From positions 1-64,000 of the forward strand of contig URMS01000006.1 of the NCBI GenBank assembly GCA_900548975.1: 64,000 nucleotides of DNA. Direction: 5' to 3'. Position numbers and translations under genes: made by a program. Source of the DNA: an uncultured Porphyromonadaceae bacterium. Its GTDB lineage: Bacteria > Bacteroidota > Bacteroidia > Bacteroidales > Muribaculaceae. Below the pieces are notes generated by a model. It ran no database searches. It was not told the DNA's origin and worked only from the letters and a program-made list of their open reading frames with translations. Positions 16,482 through 26,600 of this stretch are shown here, in pieces (position 1 is the first letter of the stretch; every line of letters begins with the position of its first letter).

Positions 16482-17873
16482 TCAGACCTTTTCGGAGCGG
16501 AGGGCGTCGGCATAATCGGCGATTTTTTTGAGTCGGCCGGGAATGGGAATGCCCTGGGGGCAGTGCGACACGCAGGCGCCGCATGCAATGCAGTGATCGG
16601 CCTGTCGCAGGCGCGGTATCGAGCGGTCGTAGTCGAAGAGGAAGCGCCGGCGTGAGCTGCGGTAGGCCGGGTCGCCGGTGTCGCGGGGCACGTTGCCTTC
16701 GTTGATGCACCGGTTGTAGTGGGCGAAAACGCCCGGTATGTCCACCCCGTAGGGGCATGGCATGCAGTATTTGCAGTCGGTGCAGGGTACATTGTCGTTT
16801 TGGAGTATCTCCAGTGCCATGCGTTGCAGGAATGCGTCTTCGTCGGCATCGAGCGGTTCGAGCGGCGAATATGTGCCGAGGTTTTCCTGCAGATGTTCCA
16901 TATAGGTCATGCCCGACAGCACCGTGAGTATGCCTTCTTGAGTGCCGGCGTAGCGGAATGCCCATGTGGCGGCGGAATCGTCGGGGCGCCGCTCCTTCAT
17001 TTTGGCGCTTACAGGTACCGGTACCGAGGCCAGGCGTCCGCCGAGCAGAGGCTCCATTATCACTACGGGTATGTTGCGGCGGTGAAGTTCGTTGTAGAGA
17101 TATTCGGCGTCGGTGTTGCGGGGATTTATCTCTTTGGCGTGCTTCCAGTCGATATAGTTGAGCTGTATCTGCACGAAGTCCCAGTGGGCCTCGCCGCGGT
17201 CCATCATGGCCAGCAGATGGTCGAATACGGCCACGTCGCCGTGGTAGGAGAATCCGAGATTTCGTATTGTGCCTTTGGCTTTCTGTTCCTGCAGGTAGGC
17301 GAGGATGCCGTTGTCCTCGTAGCGGCCGCGGTAGGCGTCCATGCCTCCCATGCCTATGCCGTGGAGCAGCAGATAGTCGATATAGTCGGTTTTGAGATAT
17401 CTGAGCGAATTTTCGAACATCTCCACCGACTTTTCCCGCGGCCATGTCGACTCGGCGAAATTCGACAGTTTTGTGGCGATATAGTACGAATCGCGCGGAT
17501 GCCGGCTCAGTGCTATGCCCATGGCTTCCTCGGAGTGGCCCTTGCAGTAGGCCGGCGATGTGTCGAAGTAATTCACACCGTGTGCCAGAGCGTAGTCGGT
17601 AAGCTCGTTGACGGCGTCCTGGTCGATTTGGTCATCGTTCTCGTTGCCGGTCTTGAGCTTCATGGTCGGCAGGCGCATGCAGCCGTAGCCGAGTATGCTG
17701 ACACTGTCGCCGGTGTTGTGGTTGATGCGGTGTGTCATTTCGCGCGGGCGTTCGGGCTTGTCGCTGTCGGGCGTGGTACGCACTCCGCAGGCGGCAAGCA
17801 CGCCGGCTGCCGAGAATATGCCGGCGTTGCGCAGGAAGCGCCGCCGGCCTTGGTTCACTTGTTCGTTGCTCAT
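16482..17873 (-). CDS. Aldo/keto reductase with C-terminal ferredoxin domain
   Basis: This 463-residue protein begins with a twin-arginine-like leader (RRRFLRNAGIF) and a cysteine at LAACG, suggesting export or anchoring. The AKR barrel spans about residues 45-330, with the tetrad visible as FDTSPAY (Asp, Tyr), IATKL (Lys) and LLLHGIG (His). The C-terminal part carries two cysteine clusters, CTDCKYCMPCPYG and CIACGACVSHCPQG, as in the MJ0936-type AKR-ferredoxin group. The start codon overlaps the stop of the polyferredoxin gene by 4 bp, so electrons may pass between the two products. The physiological substrate is unknown. Confidence 0.92.
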   Translation of the reverse strand: MSNEQVNQGRRRFLRNAGIFSAAGVLAACGVRTTPDSDKPERPREMTHRINHNTGDSVSILGYGCMRLPTMKLKTGNENDDQIDQDAVNELTDYALAHGVNYFDTSPAYCKGHSEEAMGIALSRHPRDSYYIATKLSNFAESTWPREKSVEMFENSLRYLKTDYIDYLLLHGIGMGGMDAYRGRYEDNGILAYLQEQKAKGTIRNLGFSYHGDVAVFDHLLAMMDRGEAHWDFVQIQLNYIDWKHAKEINPRNTDAEYLYNELHRRNIPVVIMEPLLGGRLASVPVPVSAKMKERRPDDSAATWAFRYAGTQEGILTVLSGMTYMEHLQENLGTYSPLEPLDADEDAFLQRMALEILQNDNVPCTDCKYCMPCPYGVDIPGVFAHYNRCINEGNVPRDTGDPAYRSSRRRFLFDYDRSIPRLRQADHCIACGACVSHCPQGIPIPGRLKKIADYADALRSEKV

Positions 17874-19390
17874 ATGGTGGTGTGTACTCTTATGCCCTCC
17901 ACATGTATGGCGGCGGTGTTGGCGGAAATCTGTCCGGCAGTGCCCGAAGGGCAGTGGTATTCGCACGAGCCGCAGCCTATGCAGCGGCTTTCGTCGACGG
18001 CGGGGCGCATGTTGCCCTGTGGTGTTTTCACCATGGTGATGGCGCCTGCCGGGCAGTGGCGCGCACAGGTGCCGCAGTGCTGCCCGAAAGCGGCCGATAT
18101 GCACAGGTCGGGGTTCACAACAGCCGTGCCTATCTTGATGGTGGCCTTGCGGTCGGTGTCGATGGGCTTAATGGCGCCTGCGGGGCATATATCGCTACAT
18201 ACGGTGCAGTCGGGACGGCAGTAACCTTCGGTAAAGACCATCACGGGCTGCATGAAATCGCCGAAGGCCGACGATGGTTTGAGTACGCCGTTGGGACAGC
18301 GGCTTATGCACAGCTGGCAGGCTGTACAGTGGCTGCGCAGGTGCGTCAGACTGACGGCGCCCGCGGGGACTGCCGGAGCAGCGTCTGCCACACGCTGTTT
18401 GGATTTGAGCGGAGCCAGTCCGCCGTCGGTGGCTTTGTCGGCTGCCTTCACAGCCAGAGAGCCGGCCACGATGGCGGTGCCCACAAGGAATGCACGGCGT
18501 GTGCCGTCGGGGGCATCGGCTTTCTTTGCCGCAGTTTTTCTCGGTTTGACCGAAAACGATATCGCATGCTGCGAGCATGCGCCTATGCAGTCCATACATG
18601 CCACACAGCGGCTGAGGTCGACCACATGGTTCTTTGTATCGATGCACTGAGCCTTGCAATGGCGGCCGCACGAGCCGCAGCGGTTACACAGATCTGTGTC
18701 GATATTGATGCGGATGAGTGAGTGGCGCGAGAGAAGGCCCAGGAGCGTACCGGCGGGGCACACCTTGTTGCAGTAGGCGCGACCTCCGGTCCAAGCCATG
18801 GCCGTGGTGACAACGAATGTTATCACAGCCACCGCCAGAACGCCGATGTTGAAGGCGGCCGCGGCCGGGTAGCTGTCGATGATGTAGTGGCCGTGTTCTG
18901 CCGCTGTATCTGCAGCCGCCGACATGCCCGAGCGCCACAGAGGTACGGCAAACTGCCCCACCATGCGGCCGAAAGCGCTGTATGGGTCGAGAATGCCGGC
19001 CAGAGAGGTGGCGATTACGCCGGCGAGGCCAAGCCCGAGAAGAATGGCGAATACCGCCAGAAAACTCATGCGAAGCCGTGTGGCCGCTTTCTCGAAACGG
19101 AATAGCCCGATACGCTTTTTCTTGCGGGAAGCGAAGACGTGGCGCAGGCGGCTGACAATATCCTGATATATACCCAGCGGACATATAACCGAGCAGTATA
19201 CACGCCCGAAAAGCAACGTCAGAGCAGCCAATACTGCGATGGCAAGCACATTGAGCGCAAGCAGCGCGGGCACAAGCTGAAGTTTGGGCAGCCACGAGAA
19301 GTACTCGGCTACCATGCCTGTGAAATCAACAAAAACGAGAACGATGGCTGCCAGCGAAAGCACGGCAAGCACCACACGCAGGAGCTTCAT
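17870..19390 (-). CDS. Membrane polyferredoxin: NapH-like N-terminus fused to NapG-like ferredoxin
   Basis: This 506-residue membrane iron-sulfur protein has at least four membrane segments in the first 220 residues. CSVICPLG and CNKVCPAGT are the NapH/MauN-type cysteine motifs. Two ferredoxin clusters follow (CNRCGSCGRHC, CVACMDCIGAC). An internal twin-arginine stretch then appears at about residue 300 (GTRRAFLVGTAIVAG), as found at the N-terminus of separate NapG/MauM proteins, and four more cysteine clusters run to the C-terminus. It therefore looks like NapH and NapG joined in one chain. The ATG at 19390 overlaps the upstream stop as TGATG; a GTG one codon earlier is possible. It likely moves electrons across the inner membrane to the AKR-ferredoxin encoded next. 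No nitrate reductase gene is present. Confidence 0.88.
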   Translation of the reverse strand: MKLLRVVLAVLSLAAIVLVFVDFTGMVAEYFSWLPKLQLVPALLALNVLAIAVLAALTLLFGRVYCSVICPLGIYQDIVSRLRHVFASRKKKRIGLFRFEKAATRLRMSFLAVFAILLGLGLAGVIATSLAGILDPYSAFGRMVGQFAVPLWRSGMSAAADTAAEHGHYIIDSYPAAAAFNIGVLAVAVITFVVTTAMAWTGGRAYCNKVCPAGTLLGLLSRHSLIRINIDTDLCNRCGSCGRHCKAQCIDTKNHVVDLSRCVACMDCIGACSQHAISFSVKPRKTAAKKADAPDGTRRAFLVGTAIVAGSLAVKAADKATDGGLAPLKSKQRVADAAPAVPAGAVSLTHLRSHCTACQLCISRCPNGVLKPSSAFGDFMQPVMVFTEGYCRPDCTVCSDICPAGAIKPIDTDRKATIKIGTAVVNPDLCISAAFGQHCGTCARHCPAGAITMVKTPQGNMRPAVDESRCIGCGSCEYHCPSGTAGQISANTAAIHVEGIRVHTTI

Positions 19391-20109
19391 CACGGCCGGA
19401 AGTTATAGCCTATGGTAAGAGCCACGTTGTTGTCGCGGTATTTGGCACCTTTTACTCCGTTAAGCATGTTGCACATGCCTATGGTGCCGCTAAGCTGGAG
19501 CACAAAACGGTCGAATTCGACGCCTGCGCCTATTTTCCACCCTATGTCGGCGCGGTTGAGACCGCCGTCGTGGCCATAGACACCGGTGCTTCCGCTTTCA
19601 TTGACGCCCTGGGTCTTGAAGCTGTAATGCTCGCGGCCTATCACCCCGACCGAAAGCACCGGACCGGTGAATGCCGCCAGCGAGAACTGGCTGAAATCGA
19701 TGCGGTAGCCTACCTGGAAGGGCATGCGGAAGCCGAAGCGGCGTATCGACGCTTTCGCATCTTCAGGGATGCCGTTGGTCTCATCGTAGGCAGTGGTGAA
19801 ATCGATCCCCATGGTGTTGTAGTAGAGGCTGAGACCCGGTTCGAAGTACAGATTTTTCCACAGGGGAATATTGTATATGGCGCCGAGGTCGAAACCGGCA
19901 CCGTTGTCGTAGAAAGGCACCGACATGCTTAATCCCGGAGCCAGTTGCGGATCCGATATCTTCATATTGGTGGGGCAGGAGATGTCGAGACCCAGGCGTA
20001 TGCCCAGATAGGGGGCATTGTTATCGGATTCGAACGACACATCCTGTGCTGTCGCCGAAAAGGCGCAGGCAGCGAGAATGACGCCGATGATGAGAGCGAT
20101 TTTTTTCAT
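19390..20109 (-). CDS. Outer-membrane beta-barrel protein (PorT-like family)
   Basis: This 239-residue protein carries a signal peptide (MKKIALIIGVILAACAFSATAQ). Alternating hydrophobic strands follow, such as YLGIRLGLDI, LYFEPGLSLYY and FGFRMPFQVGY, ending in the aromatic-rich VALTIGYNFRP typical of an outer-membrane barrel (OMP_b-brl_2 type). It is the first gene of the minus-strand operon that continues with the polyferredoxin and the AKR-ferredoxin, with the stop and next start overlapping by one base. Its own promoter is well defined. Whether it is functionally tied to the redox genes is not evident from sequence. Confidence 0.88.
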   Translation of the reverse strand: MKKIALIIGVILAACAFSATAQDVSFESDNNAPYLGIRLGLDISCPTNMKISDPQLAPGLSMSVPFYDNGAGFDLGAIYNIPLWKNLYFEPGLSLYYNTMGIDFTTAYDETNGIPEDAKASIRRFGFRMPFQVGYRIDFSQFSLAAFTGPVLSVGVIGREHYSFKTQGVNESGSTGVYGHDGGLNRADIGWKIGAGVEFDRFVLQLSGTIGMCNMLNGVKGAKYRDNNVALTIGYNFRP

Positions 20110-20190
20110 TGCTTGGAAATTGTGAAATGAAACGTCTGTGTATGGCCTCTGCCGGTGTTAAAAAGGCATTTTTGAGGCCGTGTAGGTTTG

Positions 20191-20221
20191 CAAAAATACT
20201 AAAAATGCCGATTTCGCCAAA
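20191..20221 (-). promoter_or_regulatory. Promoter of the OMP-polyferredoxin-AKR operon (TTTG-N19-TATTTTTG)
   Basis: On the minus strand TTTG (20221-20218) and TATTTTTG (20198-20191) are 19 nt apart. Confidence 0.75.
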
Positions 20222-20262
20222 ACAGATGTCGCGAAAATTTTCGTGGTTAATGGATTTTTTAT

Positions 20263-20270
20263 TATTTTTG
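20263..20270 (+). promoter_or_regulatory. -7 element of the DUF349 gene
   Basis: TATTTTTG matches TAnnTTTG exactly, 49 bp before the ATG; only a weak TTCG lies at the -33 distance. Confidence 0.55.
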
Positions 20271-20319
20271 GCGCGGCAATCCGTGGATTGCCTCTAATAC
20301 TTCTCTTATTTACACAATT

Positions 20320-22182
20320 ATGGACATGCTTGATCCCAACCTGATACCTGCCGGGCAGAATCAGGACCAACCAGTGAACGACGCAGCCGCCGAAGCCGCT
20401 GCAATCCCCGCCGAAGAGGCTGACACCCCACAGCCCCAAGCAGAGCTTGAGGTTGAAGAAATAATGACAGAAGGCGAAGAACTTGCCGAAGCCGAGAGCG
20501 CCGACACTCCCGAGAGTGTTCTGGCTGCTGCCGAAGCCCTGCTCGCGCTCGACGGTTCCGCTTTTTCCAACGACGATATCCGCCGTCTGCGTCAGCGGTT
20601 CGGCATGCTCCATAAGACAGAGGAAAGCGCCGAAGAGGAAGGCGCCGAGCCCAAGGCTCCCGAGGTCGATCCTGTGGCCGCACGCTTTGTCGAGGTCATA
20701 GAGCAGCTCAAGGCCCGTAAGGCCGAATGGACTGCCGCCGAAGAGGCGCGCCGTGCCGCCAACCTCGAGCGTAAGAACGCCATCATAGCCGAAATAATAG
20801 CTCTGGCCGAAGATACCGACAATGTAAACCGCACATTCCCCCGCTACCGCGAGCTGCAGGACGAATTCAACGCTATCGGCGATGTAGACCCCACCGAAGA
20901 TACCGCCGTGTGGAAGCGCTTCCAGGAAGCACGCGAACGCTACTCCGACAATCTCAAGATAAACAAGGAATTGCGCGACTACGACTTCAAGAAAAACCTT
21001 GCCGACAAAGAAGTGCTCCTGGCCGAGGCCCGCGGTCTCGTTGCCGAGGAAGATGTGATAGCCGCCTACCGCCGTCTTCAGGATCTCCACAACAAATGGC
21101 GCCAGATAGGCCCGGTGGCCAAGGAGCTGCGCGACGAGATATGGAATAATTTCCGCGACGCATCGGCCGAAATCAACAAGCGCTATCAGGCTTTCTTCGA
21201 GGCCCGGAAGGCCCGTGAGACCGAGAACGAGGCCGCCAAAACCGCTCTGTGCGAGCGCCTCGAGGCCCTCGACTACACCGGTCTCAAGACTTTCGGCACA
21301 TGGGAAGAAATGACCCGTATCATTATCGGGCTACAGGAAGAATGGCGCACCCTCGGCTATGCCTCCAAGAAGATGAACCGCTCGCTCTTCGCCCGTTTCC
21401 GCAAAGGCTGCGACGCTTTCTTTGCCGCCAAAGCCGAGTTCTACCGCAATACCCGCGACGAACTCGCCAATAACCTTGCCCACAAGCAGCGCCTCGCCGA
21501 CGAGGCCGAAGCTCTGAAAGACAGCTCCGACTGGCGCACTGCCACCGACCGCTTCGTGGCCATGCAGAAAGAGTGGAAGACCATAGGCGCTATCCCCAAG
21601 AAATACTCCGACGCCCTGTGGAAACGCTTCACCGAGGCATGCGACTACTTCTTCGACCGCAAGAAGAAAGCCGGCTCGGGCACACGTCAGGTCGAAGCCG
21701 CCAATCTCAAGGCCAAGCGCGAAATCATAGGTCTGCTCGAGGCCCTTATGGCCGACGGCGTGGAGAAAGACGACGCCATCGCCCAGCTCAAGGAGCTGCA
21801 GAAGCGCTGGCAGGGCATAGGCCACGTGCCGTTCCGCGAGAAGGACAAGCTCTATGAGGCATACCGTTCGGCTGTCGATGCCGTGCGTGCGCACTTCGCC
21901 ATAGCCGAAAGCCGTGCGCGCCGCGACCGCTTCGAGGCCTCCGTGCAGCAGCTCGAGGGCGACAACGACAAGCTCTACCGCGAACGCGAACGCCTGGTGC
22001 GCGCTCTCGAAGGCCGCAACAACGAGCTTCGCACCTATGAGAACAATCTCGGCTTCCTCCAGTCCAAGTCGAAATCGGGCGACTCGCTCGTGCGCGACAT
22101 GAGCCGCCGCATAGAGCGCCTCAAGGCCGATATCGAAGAAATACGCGAGAAAATAAAACTCGTAGACGAAAAAATATCGTAA
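20320..22182 (+). CDS. DUF349 domain protein
   Basis: This 620-residue cytoplasmic protein begins with an acidic, low-complexity region (about 1-110), followed by a long helical array of DUF349 repeats. These are recognisable by recurring W-K lines such as YRRLQDLHNKWRQIGPVAKE, GLQEEWRTLGYASKKMN and FVAMQKEWKTIGAIPKKY. The last 100 residues are a coiled coil. DUF349 proteins are widespread in Bacteroidetes and have no established biochemical role that I can assign here. The gene has its own -7 element and is followed by a GC-rich hairpin. Confidence 0.93.
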   Translation: MDMLDPNLIPAGQNQDQPVNDAAAEAAAIPAEEADTPQPQAELEVEEIMTEGEELAEAESADTPESVLAAAEALLALDGSAFSNDDIRRLRQRFGMLHKTEESAEEEGAEPKAPEVDPVAARFVEVIEQLKARKAEWTAAEEARRAANLERKNAIIAEIIALAEDTDNVNRTFPRYRELQDEFNAIGDVDPTEDTAVWKRFQEARERYSDNLKINKELRDYDFKKNLADKEVLLAEARGLVAEEDVIAAYRRLQDLHNKWRQIGPVAKELRDEIWNNFRDASAEINKRYQAFFEARKARETENEAAKTALCERLEALDYTGLKTFGTWEEMTRIIIGLQEEWRTLGYASKKMNRSLFARFRKGCDAFFAAKAEFYRNTRDELANNLAHKQRLADEAEALKDSSDWRTATDRFVAMQKEWKTIGAIPKKYSDALWKRFTEACDYFFDRKKKAGSGTRQVEAANLKAKREIIGLLEALMADGVEKDDAIAQLKELQKRWQGIGHVPFREKDKLYEAYRSAVDAVRAHFAIAESRARRDRFEASVQQLEGDNDKLYRERERLVRALEGRNNELRTYENNLGFLQSKSKSGDSLVRDMSRRIERLKADIEEIREKIKLVDEKIS

Positions 22183-22201
22183 CCATCTCATTTTCATTCC
22201 G

Positions 22202-22231
22202 GCGGGGATATGGCGGCTGTCATGTCCCCGC
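22202..22231 (+). terminator. GC-rich hairpin after the DUF349 gene
   Basis: GCGGGGATAT pairs with ATGTCCCCGC (one T-G wobble) around a 10-nt loop. There is no T-run, so termination is possible but not assured. Confidence 0.4.
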
Positions 22232-22247
22232 TTGAGTCACCCGGCAA

Positions 22248-23642
22248 ATGCCCAGACAGAACCATATAATAGAGTCCGGTCGAGCTATCGCACTGCTGTT
22301 CAATGTAGGATGTGTGGTGGTGATCAACCTCGCATTCTGGCTTCTGATCAGCCGTGAGCCGTTATCTCTTTGCTCTCCGACATATCTGCGCGAGATGTGG
22401 GTTATGGTCAATGTCTGCGCCATCCCTGCGCTGGCCGTAACGCAGATGGGTCGTCACGAGCAGCGTACCATGCTGCTCGACAAGGTGGTGCGTTCTACTC
22501 TCATGACGGTGCTGGTACACTTCGTGTCGCTGTTGGCGCTCACGACATTCCTGCATCTCGACGACATGCGCATCCGCGATTACATATTTTTCTATTCGAC
22601 CATGCTGGCCGGTCTGCTGCTCTTCAGGGTGGCCGGCGGCTATGCTCTGAAGACATACCGCCGCCACGGATACAACTTTACAAGAGTTGTGATAGTGGGC
22701 TGCGGATCGTCGGCCGAGCGCCTGGCATCGGCGATGCTCAACGACAGCGGCTACGGCTACAAGATCATGGGCTACTTCGACGACGGCGACATACCGAAAT
22801 CCGGTATCGGCAAGGTGCGCCGCATGAGCGAGCTCGAAAGCTTTGTTGTGGAAAACGATGTCAACCAGATTTTTTTCACACTTTCCGGCAGCAACGAATG
22901 GCTCAAACATGTCATTAAGATTGCCGACGACCATTGCGTCGACTTCTATTATGTGCCTCAGATTCCGCGTACTCTCACACGCGGCTTCGAGCTGCACCGC
23001 GTGGGCCATATACCGGTGCTTACCATACGCCACAATCCCCTCAAAGGCTATTTCAACAGCTTTGTAAAGCGCTCTTTCGACCTTGTGGTGTCGTCGCTCT
23101 TCCTGTGCGTATATCCTCTGATCTATATTCCGGTGGCCATAGCCATCAAGATGAGTTCGCCCGGTCCGGTATATTTCAAGCAGGAGCGAACCGGCTATCT
23201 TGGCCGTCCGTTCTTGTGCCTTAAGTTCCGCACCATGAGGGTCAACAGCGATTCCGACAGCACCCAGGCTACCCGCCACGACCCCCGCAAGACGCGTCTG
23301 GGCGAATTCCTGCGGCACACCTCGCTCGACGAGCTGCCGCAGTTCATCAATGTGTGGCGGGGCGATATGTCGATTGTAGGACCACGGCCTCATATGCTGG
23401 CGCATACGGAGCAGTATACGGAGTTGATAGACAGATATATGCTTCGACATGCCGTAAAGCCGGGCATCACGGGCTGGGCGCAGGTCAACGGTTACCGCGG
23501 CCCCACCGACGAGCTGTGGAAGATGGAGCGCCGCGTGGAGTACGATGTGTGGTATATCGAAAACTGGTCGCTGCTGCTCGATATGAAGATAATGGTGCGC
23601 ACGGTGATAAATGCCCTTCATTCCGACGAAAACGCTTTCTGA
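22248..23642 (+). CDS. Undecaprenyl-phosphate sugar phosphotransferase (WcaJ/PglC-type initiating enzyme)
   Basis: This 464-residue membrane protein probably transfers a sugar-1-phosphate to undecaprenyl phosphate, the first step of exopolysaccharide or surface-glycan synthesis. Four membrane segments occupy about residues 10-125. A CoA-binding/Rossmann-like segment (VVIVGCGSSAERLA) follows at about 145. The C-terminal bacterial sugar transferase domain begins at about 270 with KRSFDLVVSSLFLCVYPLIY. It contains SPGPVYFKQERTG, LKFRTMR, SLDELPQFINVWRGDMSIVG and KPGITGWAQVNGYRG, all characteristic. No glycosyltransferase cluster surrounds it. It is followed after 9 bp by the helicase-nuclease gene. 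The sugar (glucose or galactose) cannot be read from sequence. Confidence 0.93.
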   Translation: MPRQNHIIESGRAIALLFNVGCVVVINLAFWLLISREPLSLCSPTYLREMWVMVNVCAIPALAVTQMGRHEQRTMLLDKVVRSTLMTVLVHFVSLLALTTFLHLDDMRIRDYIFFYSTMLAGLLLFRVAGGYALKTYRRHGYNFTRVVIVGCGSSAERLASAMLNDSGYGYKIMGYFDDGDIPKSGIGKVRRMSELESFVVENDVNQIFFTLSGSNEWLKHVIKIADDHCVDFYYVPQIPRTLTRGFELHRVGHIPVLTIRHNPLKGYFNSFVKRSFDLVVSSLFLCVYPLIYIPVAIAIKMSSPGPVYFKQERTGYLGRPFLCLKFRTMRVNSDSDSTQATRHDPRKTRLGEFLRHTSLDELPQFINVWRGDMSIVGPRPHMLAHTEQYTELIDRYMLRHAVKPGITGWAQVNGYRGPTDELWKMERRVEYDVWYIENWSLLLDMKIMVRTVINALHSDENAF

Positions 23643-23651
23643 GCTATCGCT

Positions 23652-26600
23652 ATGTTGACTATCTACAAGGCTTCGGCGGGCTCGGGCAAGACATTCACAC
23701 TGGCTTTCGAATATGTCAAACTGCTGTTAGGGGTAAAACTTACCGACGGCACCGATACCTATGTGCTCAACAATCCGCGCTACACCGGTGCTCCCAGGCG
23801 CGTATGCCGCCATCGCGGCATCCTGGCCATCACTTTTACCAACGCCGCCACCGAGGAAATGAAGAGCCGAATAGTGCGTGAGCTCGCGCTGTTGGCCTCC
23901 GACGGCCGGTCGGACTACCGCGGGCGGCTGGTGGAGCTGTTCGGATGCACGCCGGACGAACTCCGTGCCGCGGCGGCGCAGGCGCTGTCGGAAATGCTCT
24001 ACGACTACGGCAATTTCAATGTCAGCACCATCGACTCCTTCTTTCAGAGCGTGCTGCGCACATTTTCGCGCGAAATCGACCATCAGGGCGACTATGAGCT
24101 GAGCCTCAACCTCGACGACGTGGTGGCCCAGGCTGTGTCGCTGATGCTCGACGGCCTCAATTACGGCCGCGACAGCGGAATGGCGCGTCTCAACAGCTGG
24201 ATACGCCGCTATGTAATGACGCGCCTCGACCAGGGCGGAAGCTATAATTTCTTCAACCGCGCCGGGCGCATGCTCGCATCGGTGTCGAAAGCTGTGTCCA
24301 AGGCTCTTGCCGACGAGACATATACCACCCGCGCTGCGGCATTCCGCCGCTATATCGCCGACCCGGCGCTGATACAGGAATTCGAGCGTCAGCTCGACAG
24401 CCGCATACAGGCGCTCATAGTCCCCGTCCGGATGGCGGCCGAGGCTTTCGTGGCTTACGCCGACGGCGCAGGCATTCCCTGCAATGTGTACTCGGCGCCC
24501 TTCCGCGCCCGCGTCGACAAGGCTGTCGCCGATGCGGGTTCGCTTACGGCGGCTGACTTCGGGCTTGCCATATTCCGCATGCTGTGCGACGAGCCTGTTA
24601 TCGACAAATTCTATGTGAAGTCGCGTGTCAAGACCGTGAAGCATCTCGGCGGCGCGCTCGACCGCGCTTTCGAGCTCGCCTGCGCTTTTGCGCAGACCGC
24701 CGTGCCCGCTGTGGCAGAGGCGTCGGTGCTCGCCGCCATCAAGGCCTCGCTGCCCTTGCTGGCGTTCATAGGGCTTACCGAGAACTACATGCAGAAATTC
24801 CTGCGCGACAGCAACATGGTGCTCATCTCCGACACCGGCGAACTTCTAAAACGCATCATCAGCGATGCCGAGCTGCCGTTTATCTACGAGCGCCTCGGCA
24901 TGAGGCTCGACAGCCTCCTTATCGACGAATTTCAGGACACATCGCACCTGCAGTGGCACAATCTGCGACCCCTGGTGGCCAACAGTATAGCCGAAGGCCA
25001 CGACAGCCTCATTATCGGTGACGAGAAACAGGCCATATTCCGCTTCCGCAATTCCGACAGCGAACTGCTGGGGCACCTTGTGGGCATGCGCGATTTTCCC
25101 GACACACATACTCTCCGCGGCGACAAGCCGTCGGAAAACACCAACTACCGCAGCGCCGGGGCGATAGTGCGCTTCAACAACACTCTCTTCCGCCGTATAG
25201 CCGCCGGTCTCCGCGCCGGGTGCTACGGCAATGTGGTGCAGGCGGTGTCGGCACGTCATGCCGACACACCGGCCTATATCAGGCTCCAGCTTCTGGACGA
25301 GAAGACCATGGACCGCGACGGTATTTTCGAGCGTATGGCACAGGATATCAACCGTCAGCACGCCGCCGGCTACCACTGGCACGATATCCTCATACTGGTG
25401 CGCTCGCGCGATGACGCCAAGGCCATAGCCGAGTTCCTGATGTACCGGCATCCCGAGATAAAACTGCTGTCGAGCGAGGCCCTTCTGCTGTCGAGTTCGT
25501 CGGCGGTGCGCTCCATCATAGGCATGCTCAAGCTTGTGGAACGCTCCTACCGTGCACCCGCCGAGGTAGGGGAGCGACGCGACGTGCAGTATGCCTCGCG
25601 GTCGGACATCGAGATGATGATAAGCCGTTTCGCCTACTATCGCGGCGAAGGCTTCGATGCCTCGGGCGCTCTGGAGCTTGCCCTTGGCGAGGCAGCCGAC
25701 GCCGGCGACTCGCTGCAGCGCGAGGTACTTGCCATCCGTGCCGAGAATCCCGCCAATCTGGTGGCGCTTATCGAGGCTGTCGTAGCCCACAAGATACCCG
25801 AGGCGCAGCGCCGGGCCGAATACGCCTATATTGCAGCCCTGCAGGATCTTGCCGTGAAGCACTGCGACGGCGCCGACCCCTCGCTGGCGTCGTTCCTGGC
25901 CGAGTACGACCGCAATTCGGGCGTGTGGGCCATCAAGGCGTCGTCGAAGCTCGACGCCGTCGAGATAATGACCGTGCACAAGTCGAAGGGCCTCGAACGC
26001 GCCTGTGTGCATATGCCCCTGGCCGGCTGGAAACTGCGCCGCAACACCGAGGATATATGGCTGCCGCTCGACAACGGGCTGCCGGGCTTCGATCCGGCCA
26101 TTGTGCCGCCACTGCTCCGCATTACCACAAGCAAGAACAACGTGCTGCGTACTGCGTCCTCGTCGCCTTTCGCGGCCATCCTCGAACAGAACGAGCGCGA
26201 CATCGAGTCCGACAACCTCAACCTTGCATACGTGGCCTATACGCGCGCCTCGCGCGAGCTGTCGGTGTACTGCAGCGAGTCCAATATCGGCAAATGGTTC
26301 GCCGACGCCATTTCCGCTCCCGATACCTCCGAGGAAACGGAGAATCCGTCGCTCATGCCCATATCGCAGTATTACGATCCGGCCACGAGGACCTTCGAGT
26401 ACGGCGAGCCGACGGTATGCGAGGGCGGTACCGCAGAGGCCTATGAAAGCCCCGACGCGGGCGAATACCATGTGGTGTGCCGCGACGATGCCCGCGAGCT
26501 TACAGCCATCGACGATATTCTGGGCGAGGACCCCGACATCGGCGGAGAGGAGGACAAGGAAATAACCGACGGCGACCCCGCTTCATTTGCCGACAGCGCA

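Noticed and set aside
16441..17445. N-terminal extension of the large secreted protein
   Set aside because: It crosses the aldo/keto reductase gene in another frame; the real N-terminus is the signal peptide at 16440.
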